Positions 8,781 through 17,827 of a DNA stretch of 64,000 bases are shown here, in pieces; the stretch's first letter is position 1, and each line of letters starts with the position of its first letter. A program made the translations under genes and the position numbers. The stretch is taken from positions 164,257 to 228,256 of the forward strand of contig NZ_SRYZ01000002.1 of the NCBI RefSeq assembly GCF_004793475.1. The letters are read 5' to 3'. A model generated the notes under the pieces. That model saw only the letters and a list, made by a program, of their open reading frames with translations. It was not told the origin of the DNA and did not search any database. This DNA comes from Bacteroides muris (ex Afrizal et al. 2022) (GTDB lineage Bacteria; Bacteroidota; Bacteroidia; Bacteroidales; Bacteroidaceae).

Positions 8781-10148
8781 TTATTTTAGAAAACCCAGTT
8801 CATTGATAAAAATCAGTGCAATTCCTGTTGGGGCGATGTATCTCAGAATGAATATCAGCAGCTTGTAGACGGATACTTTCAGAGTTCCGTTGTTGCTGAC
8901 TTCTTCCCATACGATTTTTTTGTCCAGATGCCATCCTATGAAAATGGAAATGAAGAAACCGCCTAACGGCAACATTAGCTTGGCTGTTACAAAGTCGAAC
9001 AAATCGAACAGGTTTAGCCCGAATACGGTATAGCTCTTGCCGATGCCGAGAGACAGTGAGCAGAAAACTCCCAAGAAAATGCAGCCGGCTGTTACGTATC
9101 TGGCTGCCTTGCTGCGTGAAAGCTTGAATTCTTCATGCAGATAGGCGGTTACCACTTCGTGCAGGGAAATAGTGGAAGTAAGTGCTGCCAATGCCAGTAG
9201 GATATAGAACATCAGAGATAGCAGGACTGCCAGCCAGGGAATATTGCCGAATGCTTGCTGAAAGACATTGGGTAGGGTGATGAACAATAGACTGGGACCT
9301 GCATCCGGTTGGATACCCACAGAGAAGGCGGCAGGGAAGATGATGAATCCTGCTAGGATGGCTACCATGGTGTCGATAGCGGCCACGTTGAGTGCCGTTT
9401 TGGACAAGTTTGTATCGTTACGGAAATAGGAAGCATACGTACAGAGACATCCCATCCCAAGACTCAGGGAGAAAAATGCCTGCCCCATAGCTCCAAGGAA
9501 CACATTGCCGTCCACTTTGCTGAAGTCCGGTTTCAGCAGGAATTCAATGCCTGCTCCTGCACCGGGCAGGGATATGGAGCAGATGGCAAGGATTATCAAT
9601 AGTACAAACAGCATCGGCATCATGATTTTGGCTGATTTTTCAATGCCTTTTTCCACTCCTTTGACAATGATGAGATGGGTGGCCAGCAGGAATAGCACCA
9701 GCCAGATGACCGGACGCCAGGGGTTGCTGACAAAGCTGTTGAAGGATGCGATGAAATCGGCTGCCGACTTCCCGGCAAAACTGTTGGTAGCCGCTTCGCC
9801 GATAAACTCAAGCGTCCATCCTGCCACAACGGAGTAATATCCCAGAATAAGGAATCCGGCCAGTACGCCCATACGTCCTACCCAGCGCCAATGCGTGCCG
9901 GGTGCTAATTTCTGATAAGCCCTTGCCGTATTGGCACGCGAGTGCCTGCCGATGAGGAATTCTGCAATCATGATGGGGATGCCGAGAATGAGCACACAAA
10001 CCAGGTATACAAGGATAAATGCCGCACCTCCGTGATTCCCGGTCTCAAACGGGAAACGCCAGATGTTACCTAAACCTACTGCGGAGCCTGCCGAGGCAAG
10101 TATGACGCCTAATTTGCTTCCGAAGTTAGCTCTGTCACTTTTTGTCAT
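8781..10148 (-). CDS. Sodium-dependent transporter, neurotransmitter:sodium symporter (NSS/SNF) family
   Basis: 455 residues with about eleven to twelve membrane segments. The family hallmark GSAVGLGNIWRFPFE (near residue 21) and the GAAFILVYL that follows are present. Bacterial members such as LeuT, TnaT and MhsT carry amino acids with Na+; the substrate here is unknown. Its promoter element TATATTTGC (minus strand, 10197-10205) is back to back with that of the vanZ-like gene. The HhH gene follows in the same direction. Confidence 0.92.
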   Translation of the reverse strand: MTKSDRANFGSKLGVILASAGSAVGLGNIWRFPFETGNHGGAAFILVYLVCVLILGIPIMIAEFLIGRHSRANTARAYQKLAPGTHWRWVGRMGVLAGFLILGYYSVVAGWTLEFIGEAATNSFAGKSAADFIASFNSFVSNPWRPVIWLVLFLLATHLIIVKGVEKGIEKSAKIMMPMLFVLLIILAICSISLPGAGAGIEFLLKPDFSKVDGNVFLGAMGQAFFSLSLGMGCLCTYASYFRNDTNLSKTALNVAAIDTMVAILAGFIIFPAAFSVGIQPDAGPSLLFITLPNVFQQAFGNIPWLAVLLSLMFYILLALAALTSTISLHEVVTAYLHEEFKLSRSKAARYVTAGCIFLGVFCSLSLGIGKSYTVFGLNLFDLFDFVTAKLMLPLGGFFISIFIGWHLDKKIVWEEVSNNGTLKVSVYKLLIFILRYIAPTGIALIFINELGFLK

Positions 10149-10196
10149 AAAACGTAGATTTTTCTTTCAATTCGTTATTAATACCACCTAAAACAT

Positions 10197-10226
10197 GCAA
10201 ATATAGAAAATGTTCTGTACTTTTGC
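10197..10226. promoter_or_regulatory. Divergent promoters of the NSS symporter and the VanZ-like gene
   Basis: TATATTTGC on the minus strand at 10197-10205 and TACTTTTGC on the plus strand at 10218-10226 are both Bacteroides -7 elements, separated by 12 bases. The plus-strand element rules out the upstream in-frame start at 10210 for the VanZ-like gene. Confidence 0.6.
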
Positions 10227-10251
10227 GCACAGTTCGTTGATAATTTGGTAT

Positions 10252-10635
10252 ATGCTATATTATATTAAGAAATATCCGGTGTCGCTTTTTATTATTCTGA
10301 CGGTGATTTATCTTTCATTCTTTAAACCGCCTTCTACAGAAATAAGCAAGATTCCCAATATAGACAAGGTGGTGCATATCTGTATGTATTTCGGTATGTC
10401 AGGAATGCTGTGGCTGGAGTTTTTTCGCGCTCACCGGAGAGACAACGCCCCTTTATGGCATGCATGGGCAGGGGCGTTTGTCTGTCCCGTTTTGTTCAGC
10501 GGAATGGTGGAGTTGCTGCAAGAATACTGCACGACATACCGTGGCGGAGACTGGCTGGATTTTGCGGCCAATACCATGGGAGCGGTGCTTGCATCAATGG
10601 TCGGCTATTTCATTTTAAGGCCGAGGATGAAATAG
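10252..10635 (+). CDS. VanZ-like family membrane protein
   Basis: 127 residues from the ATG at 10252. It has four hydrophobic segments and the VanZ-like pattern NIDKVVHICMYFGMSGMLWLEF, then VELLQEYCTTYRGGDWLDFAANTMG with the conserved Q-E and D-x-x-A-N-x-x-G residues. VanZ in enterococci gives low-level teicoplanin resistance; the general family role is not known. It is convergent with murF, whose stop lies 2 bases beyond this one. Confidence 0.85.
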   Translation: MLYYIKKYPVSLFIILTVIYLSFFKPPSTEISKIPNIDKVVHICMYFGMSGMLWLEFFRAHRRDNAPLWHAWAGAFVCPVLFSGMVELLQEYCTTYRGGDWLDFAANTMGAVLASMVGYFILRPRMK

Positions 10636-10637
10636 GA

Positions 10638-11936
10638 TTATAAGTATTCAACTACGGAACTTAGCTTGATTCCGTTCGATCCTTTTATCAGAATTGTTTT
10701 CCCACAAGGTTTCTCTCTTTGCAGCTCTGCGATGAGTGCGGTTACATCGGGATAACTCTGATAAGAGTGGCGTGTGGCGGCAAACAATTCCCCTACAAGA
10801 GCTACGTTCTTGAATCCGCATTCTTCCAGATAGTCTGTAATCTTCTGGTGCTCGTCGGCACTGTCTTTGCCCAACTCCCGCATATCTCCTAATATCAGCA
10901 TTTTGTTTTCGGCCTGCATGTTCCGGAAGTTACTGATGGAAGCCATCATGCTGGTGGGATTGGCATTATAGGCATCGATAATCAGAGTGTTGTCCGCTGT
11001 TTTTTTTAGTTGTGAACGGTTGTTTTGCGGGGTATATCCGGCCAGTGCCTTGTTTATTTTCTCCGGTTCCACACCAAAAAAATGTCCGATGGTGACAGCT
11101 GCCAGAGCATTGGGGAAGTTATATTCACCGATAAGCTGGGTTTGTACTTCGTGATATTTGCTTTCATTGCCCGTTTTCCACTCGAAGGTGAGGTAAGGAG
11201 AATTGCCGGTGACGTGTCCGTTGATGTACAGTCCGTCCTCATTGCCGTAGGCAATCTGACGGAGTCCGTAGGCTATCTTTTTTAAGCAGGGATTGTCGTT
11301 ATGGATGAAGATGGTAGCTTCTTTCCGCATCCGCAGATAGTCGTACATCTCTCCTTTGGTTTTGATGACTCCTTCAAAAGAGCCGAATCCTTCCAGATGT
11401 GCTTTTCCTACGTTGGTAATTATTCCGTAGTCAGGTTCGGCTATCTCTACCAGCTCCTTGATGTCTCCCGGGTGGCTGGCACCCATTTCCACCACGGCAA
11501 GGTCGTGTTCAGGGCGCAGGCGGAGCAAAGTGAGGGGAACACCGATGTGATTGTTCAAATTTCCCAAGGTATAGAGCACGTTGTGAGTTTGCGAAAGTAC
11601 GGTGGACATCAGCTCCTTGGTAGTAGTCTTTCCGTTTGTACCCGTAATGCCGATGATAGGGGTACGCATTTGCCGACGGTGGTAATTGGCAAGTTGTTGC
11701 AAGGTTTTCAAGCTGTTTTCCACCACGATGTATCGTGTATCGCCTTCGGGGGCATAGGCTTCTTCGTCCACTATGGCATAAGCGCTTCCGCTTTCCAGCG
11801 CCCGGGAGGCAAAGGCATTTCCGTTGAACGACTCGCCTTTCAGCGCAATGAATAAAGAGCCTTGGGGGCAGTTACGGCTGTCAGTAGTGACACTGGCGCA
11901 TGCTAGGAATATTTGATGTATAGCTGTTATATCCAT
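10638..11936 (-). CDS. murF: UDP-N-acetylmuramoyl-tripeptide--D-alanyl-D-alanine ligase
   Basis: 432 residues. It adds D-Ala-D-Ala to the UDP-MurNAc-tripeptide in the cytoplasm, the last cytoplasmic peptide step of peptidoglycan synthesis. It has an N-terminal MurF-type substrate domain (TDSRNCPQGSLFIALKGE), the ATP-binding GITGTNGKTTTKEL, and the C-terminal domain with GDMRELG. The gene is monocistronic, away from the mur cluster. A TATCTTTGC -7 element lies on the minus strand at 11982-11990. Confidence 0.95.
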   Translation of the reverse strand: MDITAIHQIFLACASVTTDSRNCPQGSLFIALKGESFNGNAFASRALESGSAYAIVDEEAYAPEGDTRYIVVENSLKTLQQLANYHRRQMRTPIIGITGTNGKTTTKELMSTVLSQTHNVLYTLGNLNNHIGVPLTLLRLRPEHDLAVVEMGASHPGDIKELVEIAEPDYGIITNVGKAHLEGFGSFEGVIKTKGEMYDYLRMRKEATIFIHNDNPCLKKIAYGLRQIAYGNEDGLYINGHVTGNSPYLTFEWKTGNESKYHEVQTQLIGEYNFPNALAAVTIGHFFGVEPEKINKALAGYTPQNNRSQLKKTADNTLIIDAYNANPTSMMASISNFRNMQAENKMLILGDMRELGKDSADEHQKITDYLEECGFKNVALVGELFAATRHSYQSYPDVTALIAELQREKPCGKTILIKGSNGIKLSSVVEYL

Positions 11937-11981
11937 GACTTTATAATTAAATCAATCTGGTAATTTGTAGTGAACCATTGT

Positions 11982-11990
11982 GCAAAGATA
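11982..11990 (-). promoter_or_regulatory. murF promoter, -7 element
   Basis: TATCTTTGC on the minus strand, about 46 bases before the murF ATG; exact match to the Bacteroides -7 consensus. Confidence 0.6.
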
Positions 11991-12075
11991 TAGTTTTAAT
12001 CTTCTCTCTTCTTGGACACAAGCAAAAAACTTATCAGTTTTATGAGTTTATGTATTTTGAAACCACTTTTTTGTT

Positions 12076-12084
12076 TACATTTGC
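12076..12084 (+). promoter_or_regulatory. folP-cdaA promoter, -7 element
   Basis: TACATTTGC ends 25 bases before the folP ATG. A TTTG at 12056-12059 lies 16 bases upstream, slightly closer than the usual 19-21 for a -33 element. Confidence 0.55.
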
Positions 12085-12109
12085 AGGTACTATATAGAAT
12101 AGAGAGCCT

Positions 12110-12961
12110 ATGGAAATTCCAACTACCAAATATATAAATGTCAACGGTTCGTTGCTAGACCTCTCCAAGTCTCGTGTCATGGGCGTACTGAACGTTACTC
12201 CTGATTCCTTTTATGCCGGTAGCCGTACACAGACAGAGGTGGAAATTGCACGTCGGGTAAAACAAATAGTTTCGGAGGGAGCGGCCATTATTGACATAGG
12301 TGCTTACTCCTCCCGTCCCAATGCCGACAATGTCTCTGCTTGGGAGGAGATGGAACGGTTGCGTATGGGCTTGAAAATACTTTTTGAGATACAGCCGGAT
12401 GCTGTGGTGTCGGTAGACACTTTCAGGGCGGATGTGGCAAGAATGTGTGTGGAGGAGTATGGTGTTGCCATCATCAATGATATTGCGGCCGGTGAGATGG
12501 ATGCGGATATGTTCCATACCGTTGCGGCGTTGAACGTACCTTATATTATGATGCACATGCAAGGTACTCCGCAAAGTATGCAACAGCATCCTCATTACGA
12601 CAATCTTCTGAAAGAGGTTTTCCTGTATTTTGCACGCAAGGTGCAGCAATTACGTGACTTAGGTGTGAAAGACATCATTCTGGACCCCGGTTTCGGCTTT
12701 GGAAAGACAATGGAACATAATTATGAATTGCTGTCCCATCTGGAAGAGTTCCGCATTTTTGAGTTGCCCTTGCTGGTAGGTGTTTCACGTAAATCGATGA
12801 TATACCGCTTGTTGGACATTACTCCTCAGGAGGCGCTGAATGGTACCACGGTGCTCGATACCATCTGTCTGCTGAAAGGTGCTGACATCCTTCGCGTACA
12901 CGACGTGAAAGAAGCCGTGGAAACCGTACGGATTGTGCAAGCCATGCAAAATAATTCATAA
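12110..12961 (+). CDS. folP: Dihydropteroate synthase
   Basis: 283 residues. It condenses p-aminobenzoate with dihydropterin pyrophosphate in folate synthesis and is the target of sulfonamides. The motifs RVMGVLNVTPDSF, MHMQGTP and DPGFGFGKT (near residues 192-200) are the standard DHPS loops. It is 18 bases upstream of cdaA on the same strand, a pairing seen in many bacteria outside the Firmicutes glmM arrangement. Confidence 0.96.
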   Translation: MEIPTTKYINVNGSLLDLSKSRVMGVLNVTPDSFYAGSRTQTEVEIARRVKQIVSEGAAIIDIGAYSSRPNADNVSAWEEMERLRMGLKILFEIQPDAVVSVDTFRADVARMCVEEYGVAIINDIAAGEMDADMFHTVAALNVPYIMMHMQGTPQSMQQHPHYDNLLKEVFLYFARKVQQLRDLGVKDIILDPGFGFGKTMEHNYELLSHLEEFRIFELPLLVGVSRKSMIYRLLDITPQEALNGTTVLDTICLLKGADILRVHDVKEAVETVRIVQAMQNNS

Positions 12962-12979
12962 CTTATAACTCAATTCGCT

Positions 12980-13744
12980 GTGTTTTTTGAATTTGGAATA
13001 AAAGATTTTATAGATATTCTGTTAGTGGCTTTCTTGCTATATTATACGTATAAGCTGATGAAAGCCTCCGGCTCTATAAATGTGTTTACGGGTATCTTGG
13101 TGTTTATCCTGATATGGCTGGTGGTGTCACAGGTGTTGGAGATGAAATTGCTTGGCTCCATCTTCGACAAGCTGGTCAGTGTGGGCGTGTTGGCGCTTAT
13201 CATTTTGTTTCAGGACGAGATACGGCGCTTCCTGCTGACACTCGGCTCGCATCAGCATGCCAGTGCGCTGGTGCGCTTCTTCACTGGCAATAAGAAAGAG
13301 AAGTTGGAGCATGACGATATTATGCCGGTGGTAATGGCATGTATCAGTATGGGAAAACAGAAGGTTGGTGCCTTGATTGTTGTTGAGCATAATCTGCCTT
13401 TGGATGATGTGGTGCGTACGGGAGAAATTATCAATGCTGATATAAACCAGCGCTTGATTGAGAATATTTTCTTTAAGAACAGTCCGTTGCACGATGGAGC
13501 GATGGTTATCAGTAAGAAACGTATCAAGGCGGCGGGATGTATCCTGCCTGTTTCCCATAATTTGGACATTCCCAAGGAATTGGGGTTGAGGCATCGTGCC
13601 GCCATGGGAATTTCCCAGGTGTCTGATGCTCATGCCATCATTGTGTCGGAGGAAACCGGAGGTATTTCAGTGGCTTACAAAGGACAATTCTATCTGCGCC
13701 TGAATGCTGAGGAATTGGAAAGTTTGTTAACAAAGGAAAGCTGA
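12980..13744 (+). CDS. cdaA: Diadenylate cyclase (c-di-AMP synthase), CdaA type
   Basis: 254 residues starting at a GTG (12980), which gives the conserved N-terminus MFFEFGIKDFIDILLV. Three membrane helices occupy about residues 8-75, followed by the DisA_N cyclase domain. The catalytic DGA (LHDGAMVI, near residue 172) and RHR (LRHRAAMG, near residues 203-205) motifs are both intact. The product c-di-AMP controls potassium/osmolyte balance and cell-wall stability. It is cotranscribed with folP. Confidence 0.95.
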   Translation: MFFEFGIKDFIDILLVAFLLYYTYKLMKASGSINVFTGILVFILIWLVVSQVLEMKLLGSIFDKLVSVGVLALIILFQDEIRRFLLTLGSHQHASALVRFFTGNKKEKLEHDDIMPVVMACISMGKQKVGALIVVEHNLPLDDVVRTGEIINADINQRLIENIFFKNSPLHDGAMVISKKRIKAAGCILPVSHNLDIPKELGLRHRAAMGISQVSDAHAIIVSEETGGISVAYKGQFYLRLNAEELESLLTKES

Positions 13745-13826
13745 GGTGTGACAAAATCTTCTGCTTTTACGTCATATAACATATGATATAAAACAAAAAA
13801 TATCTTATAACTAATAACTGAAAAGG

Positions 13827-15365
13827 ATGGATAGACGAAATTTCTTACGGACGGGAAGTCTGGCGATGTTAGGTTCGCTGGCGGTACCCTCGTTGGCTAT
13901 GCCTGCGTCAGTACGCGGAGCTTTAGGAGGAGCAGATAATCAGTCTGCCGTAGCTTCGGCAATGGCTCATTTTGGCGTAACAGAGGCTGACTTGAAGAAA
14001 GTGATGGTTGCCGCTCTGGAAAAAGGCGGTAATTATGCCGACCTTTATTTTGAACACACATTCAACAACAGTGTGGTTCTGATGGACGGCAAAGTAAACA
14101 GATGCGGTTCTAACATAGACTTCGGTATGGGCGTGCGCGTATTGGCGGGCGACCAGACAGGCTATGCTTACGTAGAGGGAGTAACTTTGGAAGAAATGTT
14201 GCGTGCTGCCCGGACAGCAGCACGTATTGCTTCTTCGGGCAAGGCAGGCAAGCCGGTGGGGCTGACGGAAAAGACAATTGCCAAAAGCCGCTATGCCGTC
14301 GCCGAACCTTGGGAGGACGTAAGTATCAAGACTAAAATCCCCTATCTGGAAAAACTGAACGAAAAGATTTTCTCTTTGGATAATCGGGTGCGCAAGGTGC
14401 AGGCATCACTTTCAGATACTACCTCGCACGTGCTTTTCTGCAATTCCGAGGGTGTGAGCTACTATGATTATCGCCCGATGGTCTCTTTTGCGGCTGTCTG
14501 TATCATGGAAGAAAATGGAAAGATGGAGAACGGTTATGCTGCTCGTTCTTACCGTAAGGGGTTTGAATTCCTGACGGACGACATCGTGGATATTCTTGCA
14601 CGTGAGGCGGTGGATAAGACTGCTATCTTGTTCAAGGCTGTGAAACCCAAAGGTGGCGAAATGCCTGTCGTGATGGGGGCAGGCGGTTCGGGTATCTTGT
14701 TGCACGAAGCCATAGGACATGCTTTTGAAGCCGATTTCAACCGGAAACGTACTTCCATCTTCTGCGACCTCCTTGGAAAGAAGATTTGCAACGAACATAT
14801 CAATGTGGTGGACGACGGTACCATCGCCTTCAATCGCGGCTCTGTAAACTTTGATGATGAAGGAGTGGAAGGACAAAAGACCTATATCGTGAAAGAGGGA
14901 ATACTGACCAGTTACCTGCATGACCGTATTAGTGCCAAGCACTATGGTGTGGCTCCTACCGGAAACGGACGTCGCGATACTTTCCGCAATACTCCTATTC
15001 CTCGTATGCGTGCCACTTACATGGAAGCAGGCAACGTGAAAGAGGAAGACATTATCTCCACCGTGAAGAATGGTATCTATTGCGACCAGTTCACTAACGG
15101 CCAGGTACAAATCGGTGCCGGAGACTTTACCTTCTTCGTTAAATCGGGTTACTTGATTGAAGACGGCAAACTGACGCAACCTGTCAAGGATATCAACATC
15201 ATCGGAAACGGTCCGAAGGCATTGGCAGACATTACGATGGTGGCAAGCAATGATAAGATTGACAACGGTACATGGACGTGTGGCAAAGATGGTCAGTCTT
15301 GTCCCGTTACCTGTGGTATGCCGTCGGCACTGGTCAGCAAACTGACTGTGGGAGGTGAAAGTTAA
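13827..15365 (+). CDS. tldD: TldD-family metalloprotease subunit with an RR-type signal-like N-terminus
   Basis: 512 residues. TldD and TldE (PmbA) form a zinc protease that degrades unfolded peptides and matures some antibiotics. The zinc site HEAIGH begins at H293 and is intact. The N-terminus reads MDRRNFLRTGSLAMLGSLAV, an RRNFL twin-arginine pattern followed by a hydrophobic stretch and an AxA-like region. E. coli TldD is cytoplasmic and lacks this. The partner gene follows 88 bases downstream. Confidence 0.92.
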   Translation: MDRRNFLRTGSLAMLGSLAVPSLAMPASVRGALGGADNQSAVASAMAHFGVTEADLKKVMVAALEKGGNYADLYFEHTFNNSVVLMDGKVNRCGSNIDFGMGVRVLAGDQTGYAYVEGVTLEEMLRAARTAARIASSGKAGKPVGLTEKTIAKSRYAVAEPWEDVSIKTKIPYLEKLNEKIFSLDNRVRKVQASLSDTTSHVLFCNSEGVSYYDYRPMVSFAAVCIMEENGKMENGYAARSYRKGFEFLTDDIVDILAREAVDKTAILFKAVKPKGGEMPVVMGAGGSGILLHEAIGHAFEADFNRKRTSIFCDLLGKKICNEHINVVDDGTIAFNRGSVNFDDEGVEGQKTYIVKEGILTSYLHDRISAKHYGVAPTGNGRRDTFRNTPIPRMRATYMEAGNVKEEDIISTVKNGIYCDQFTNGQVQIGAGDFTFFVKSGYLIEDGKLTQPVKDINIIGNGPKALADITMVASNDKIDNGTWTCGKDGQSCPVTCGMPSALVSKLTVGGES

Positions 15366-15368
15366 ATA

Positions 15369-15449
15369 TTAATGGAGAATTGATAGCTGATGATTGATAA
15401 TGTTTCTTTCATTGTCAACTATCAACTGTCAACTATCACTATCAATTAA
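15369..15449. repeat. Low-complexity AT-rich spacer repeats between tldD and tldE
   Basis: Degenerate tandem copies of an octamer-like phrase (TCAACTAT / TCAACTGT / TCACTATC / TCAATTA) fill the spacer. Similar phrases occur before several other genes in this window: 27037-27061, 32125-32159, 42510-42539 and 51373-51397. Confidence 0.5.
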
Positions 15450-15453
15450 GGAT

Positions 15454-16773
15454 ATGATTACAGACGACAATAAAAAATTGGCACAATGGGCTATGGAGTA
15501 TGCCTTGAAGAACGGCTGCCAAGCAGCCAAACTGGTGCTGTATACGAACTCTAATTCTTCTTTCGAACTGCGTGACGGCAAGATGGACCGTTTGCAGCAG
15601 GCTACGGAAAACGGATTGGGACTGAATCTTTATGTGGACGGACGTTTCGGCTCGTTCTCTACCAATCGCTTGAACAAAAAAGAATTGGAAACACTGATTA
15701 AGAACGGTATCGATTCTACCCGTTATCTGGCAGTGGATGAGTCGCGTATCTTGGCCGATCCGGCACGTTACTATAAAGGGGGAAAACCCGATTTGCAACT
15801 TTTTGACAAGACGCTCTACAATCTCAACCCCGATGACAAAGTGGAACTGGCCAAGGTTGCGGCCGGAGAAGTGATGGGCAAAGACGAACGTGTTATTTCG
15901 GTAGATTCTTCCTACAGCGACGGTGAAAGTTCTTCTTACCGCTTGATAAGCAATGGCTTTGAAGGAGAATCGAAAAGCACTTGGTTCTCTGTGTCGGCCA
16001 GCGTTTCCATAAAGGGAGAAGGAGAGGCGCGTCCGCAGGATTATTGGTATGGTTCATCCTTGTTCTATGATAAACTGACCAAAACGGGAATCGGTGCCAA
16101 GGCATTGGAACGCGTATTGCGCAAGTTGGGACAGAAGAAAGCAAAGTCGGGTAAATATACAATGGTGGTTGATCCTATGAATGTGGGAAATCTGCTCAGC
16201 CCGATGCTAAGTGCATTGTACGGTAGTGCTCTGCAGCAAAAGAACTCCTTCCTGATGGATAAGCTGGATGCGAAAGTGGCTTCCAGTCTCTTCACGTTGC
16301 GTGACGAGCCGCATGCTATCGGTGCAAACGGTTCACGCTATTTTGACAACGAAGGGGTGGCCACACAGCCGCGTGCTATCTTTGACGGAGGAGTATTGAA
16401 AACTTATTTCATTGATACTTACAATGCCAAAAAAATGGGTGTGGCTCCTACCATCAGTTCGCCTTCGCGCCTGATTCTGACACCGGGCGACAAAGACCTG
16501 AAGGGGTTGGTGGCCGATGTGCAGCAAGGAATCTTGGTTACCGGTTTCAATGGAGGAAACAGCAACAGCAGCACCGGAGATTTCTCTTACGGTATAGAGG
16601 GTTTCTTAATTGAAAACGGACAGCTGACACAGCCCGTCAACGAGATGAATGTGACGGGTAATATGATTACGTTGTGGAATTCTCTGGCAGCCGTGGGTAA
16701 TGACCCGCAGCCGAACCGCTCATGGCAGATTCCTTCGCTGGTATTCGATGGGGTTAACTTCAGCGGATTGTAA
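15454..16773 (+). CDS. TldE/PmbA-family protein (partner of TldD)
   Basis: 439 residues from the ATG at 15454; an upstream in-frame ATG at 15394 would read through the spacer repeats and is rejected. It has the N-terminal and C-terminal PmbA/TldD domains but no HExxxH, as expected for the non-catalytic TldE half of the heterodimer. The C-terminal WQIPSLVFDGVNFSG fits the family. It is transcribed with tldD. Confidence 0.9.
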   Translation: MITDDNKKLAQWAMEYALKNGCQAAKLVLYTNSNSSFELRDGKMDRLQQATENGLGLNLYVDGRFGSFSTNRLNKKELETLIKNGIDSTRYLAVDESRILADPARYYKGGKPDLQLFDKTLYNLNPDDKVELAKVAAGEVMGKDERVISVDSSYSDGESSSYRLISNGFEGESKSTWFSVSASVSIKGEGEARPQDYWYGSSLFYDKLTKTGIGAKALERVLRKLGQKKAKSGKYTMVVDPMNVGNLLSPMLSALYGSALQQKNSFLMDKLDAKVASSLFTLRDEPHAIGANGSRYFDNEGVATQPRAIFDGGVLKTYFIDTYNAKKMGVAPTISSPSRLILTPGDKDLKGLVADVQQGILVTGFNGGNSNSSTGDFSYGIEGFLIENGQLTQPVNEMNVTGNMITLWNSLAAVGNDPQPNRSWQIPSLVFDGVNFSGL

Positions 16774-16775
16774 TG

Positions 16776-17795
16776 CTAGTTCAGCATCAGGCTCATATAT
16801 GGGCTTGATGTTGTAAATATCTTTTCGGTGAGTTCGCCGATTGTAAGTGCCAAGTGGCTGCCCGGCAGACGCTTGGCACTATTCATACATTTACCATTGT
16901 TCAGGTAGTAGTAGCCGTTATTGGCACTGACCTGTTCATCGGTAAGATGAATGTTGAGTTTCAGTTCCGGATGGGCTGCGGCATAGATTTGCAACATGGT
17001 TTTGGCATTGATGATGCGTGCCATGCCCAAAAGTTGGCTTTCATCGGTAGCGGGAGGAGTGAGAACCCGGACGGACGGGAGATTCAGGCTTTGGCAGATA
17101 AGTTGAAGCAGTAAGGTTTTTGTTGCAGGAGTATCTGACACGATTTCTCCAATGCGCCAGTAGTCTTTCCTTATAGGATAGGTAATGGCCAAAGCTGTGA
17201 TTTTCTCTCCTTTGTTCAAAGTGCAAACGGAGCCCTTCTCCAGTTGCAAATCGGCAATGATAACCCGGAAATCCTCCTCCGTATGCTGGATGCAGCAAGG
17301 GCACTCCCGTAATTTCCGATTGAAATATTCATATTTTTTTTCAGTATATTCGGCAGACATTTCCAGGGTAAAGCCCGTGTCGGCTGCCGGTGTGTCGGAA
17401 GCGATGAATGTCTCTTCGGTATAACGGAATACGGGGGCATAACCGCTCCGAGCATAGTAGTCGAACAGCCACGGTTCTGCCGGTATCAGGGTAGACAAGG
17501 AGGCATTATTGTGCAACATCCGTGCAAAGGCTTGCGATAACAGCTCTTGCATTACGCCCCGATTACGGTAGTCAGGATGTGTGCAGGCGCCTGATATATA
17601 GGCTGTATGAATATCTTCTCCTTCGAACGTCATAGGATAAGGCAACATCTGTAGGGCGGCAATCACTTCTTCACCGCTCTGGATGGCAATATTGACATCA
17701 TTGTTATAGCGGAGTTGAAAATACATTTCAGTAAACTCCTCGCTATCATTGAAACAGAGCTTCCATAAATTCTTTACCTTTTCTTGTGTCATCAA
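16776..17795 (-). CDS. GNAT-family N-acetyltransferase (long form)
   Basis: 339 residues. The N-terminal half is a GNAT domain: the acetyl-CoA motif is SGACTHPDYRNRGVMQELL near residues 68-87. A second, Eis-like C-terminal half follows. The substrate is not known. It starts 32 bases after the stop of the DUF2156 gene and ends 2 bases from the tldE stop, so it is the second gene of a two-gene operon convergent with tldDE. Confidence 0.82.
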   Translation of the reverse strand: MMTQEKVKNLWKLCFNDSEEFTEMYFQLRYNNDVNIAIQSGEEVIAALQMLPYPMTFEGEDIHTAYISGACTHPDYRNRGVMQELLSQAFARMLHNNASLSTLIPAEPWLFDYYARSGYAPVFRYTEETFIASDTPAADTGFTLEMSAEYTEKKYEYFNRKLRECPCCIQHTEEDFRVIIADLQLEKGSVCTLNKGEKITALAITYPIRKDYWRIGEIVSDTPATKTLLLQLICQSLNLPSVRVLTPPATDESQLLGMARIINAKTMLQIYAAAHPELKLNIHLTDEQVSANNGYYYLNNGKCMNSAKRLPGSHLALTIGELTEKIFTTSSPYMSLMLN

Positions 17796-17827
17796 CCCCT
17801 TGTCTTTTTAATCCCTACCCCTTACTT

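Noticed and set aside
12155..12649. 164-codon minus-strand frame opposite folP
   Set aside because: Shadow of folP.
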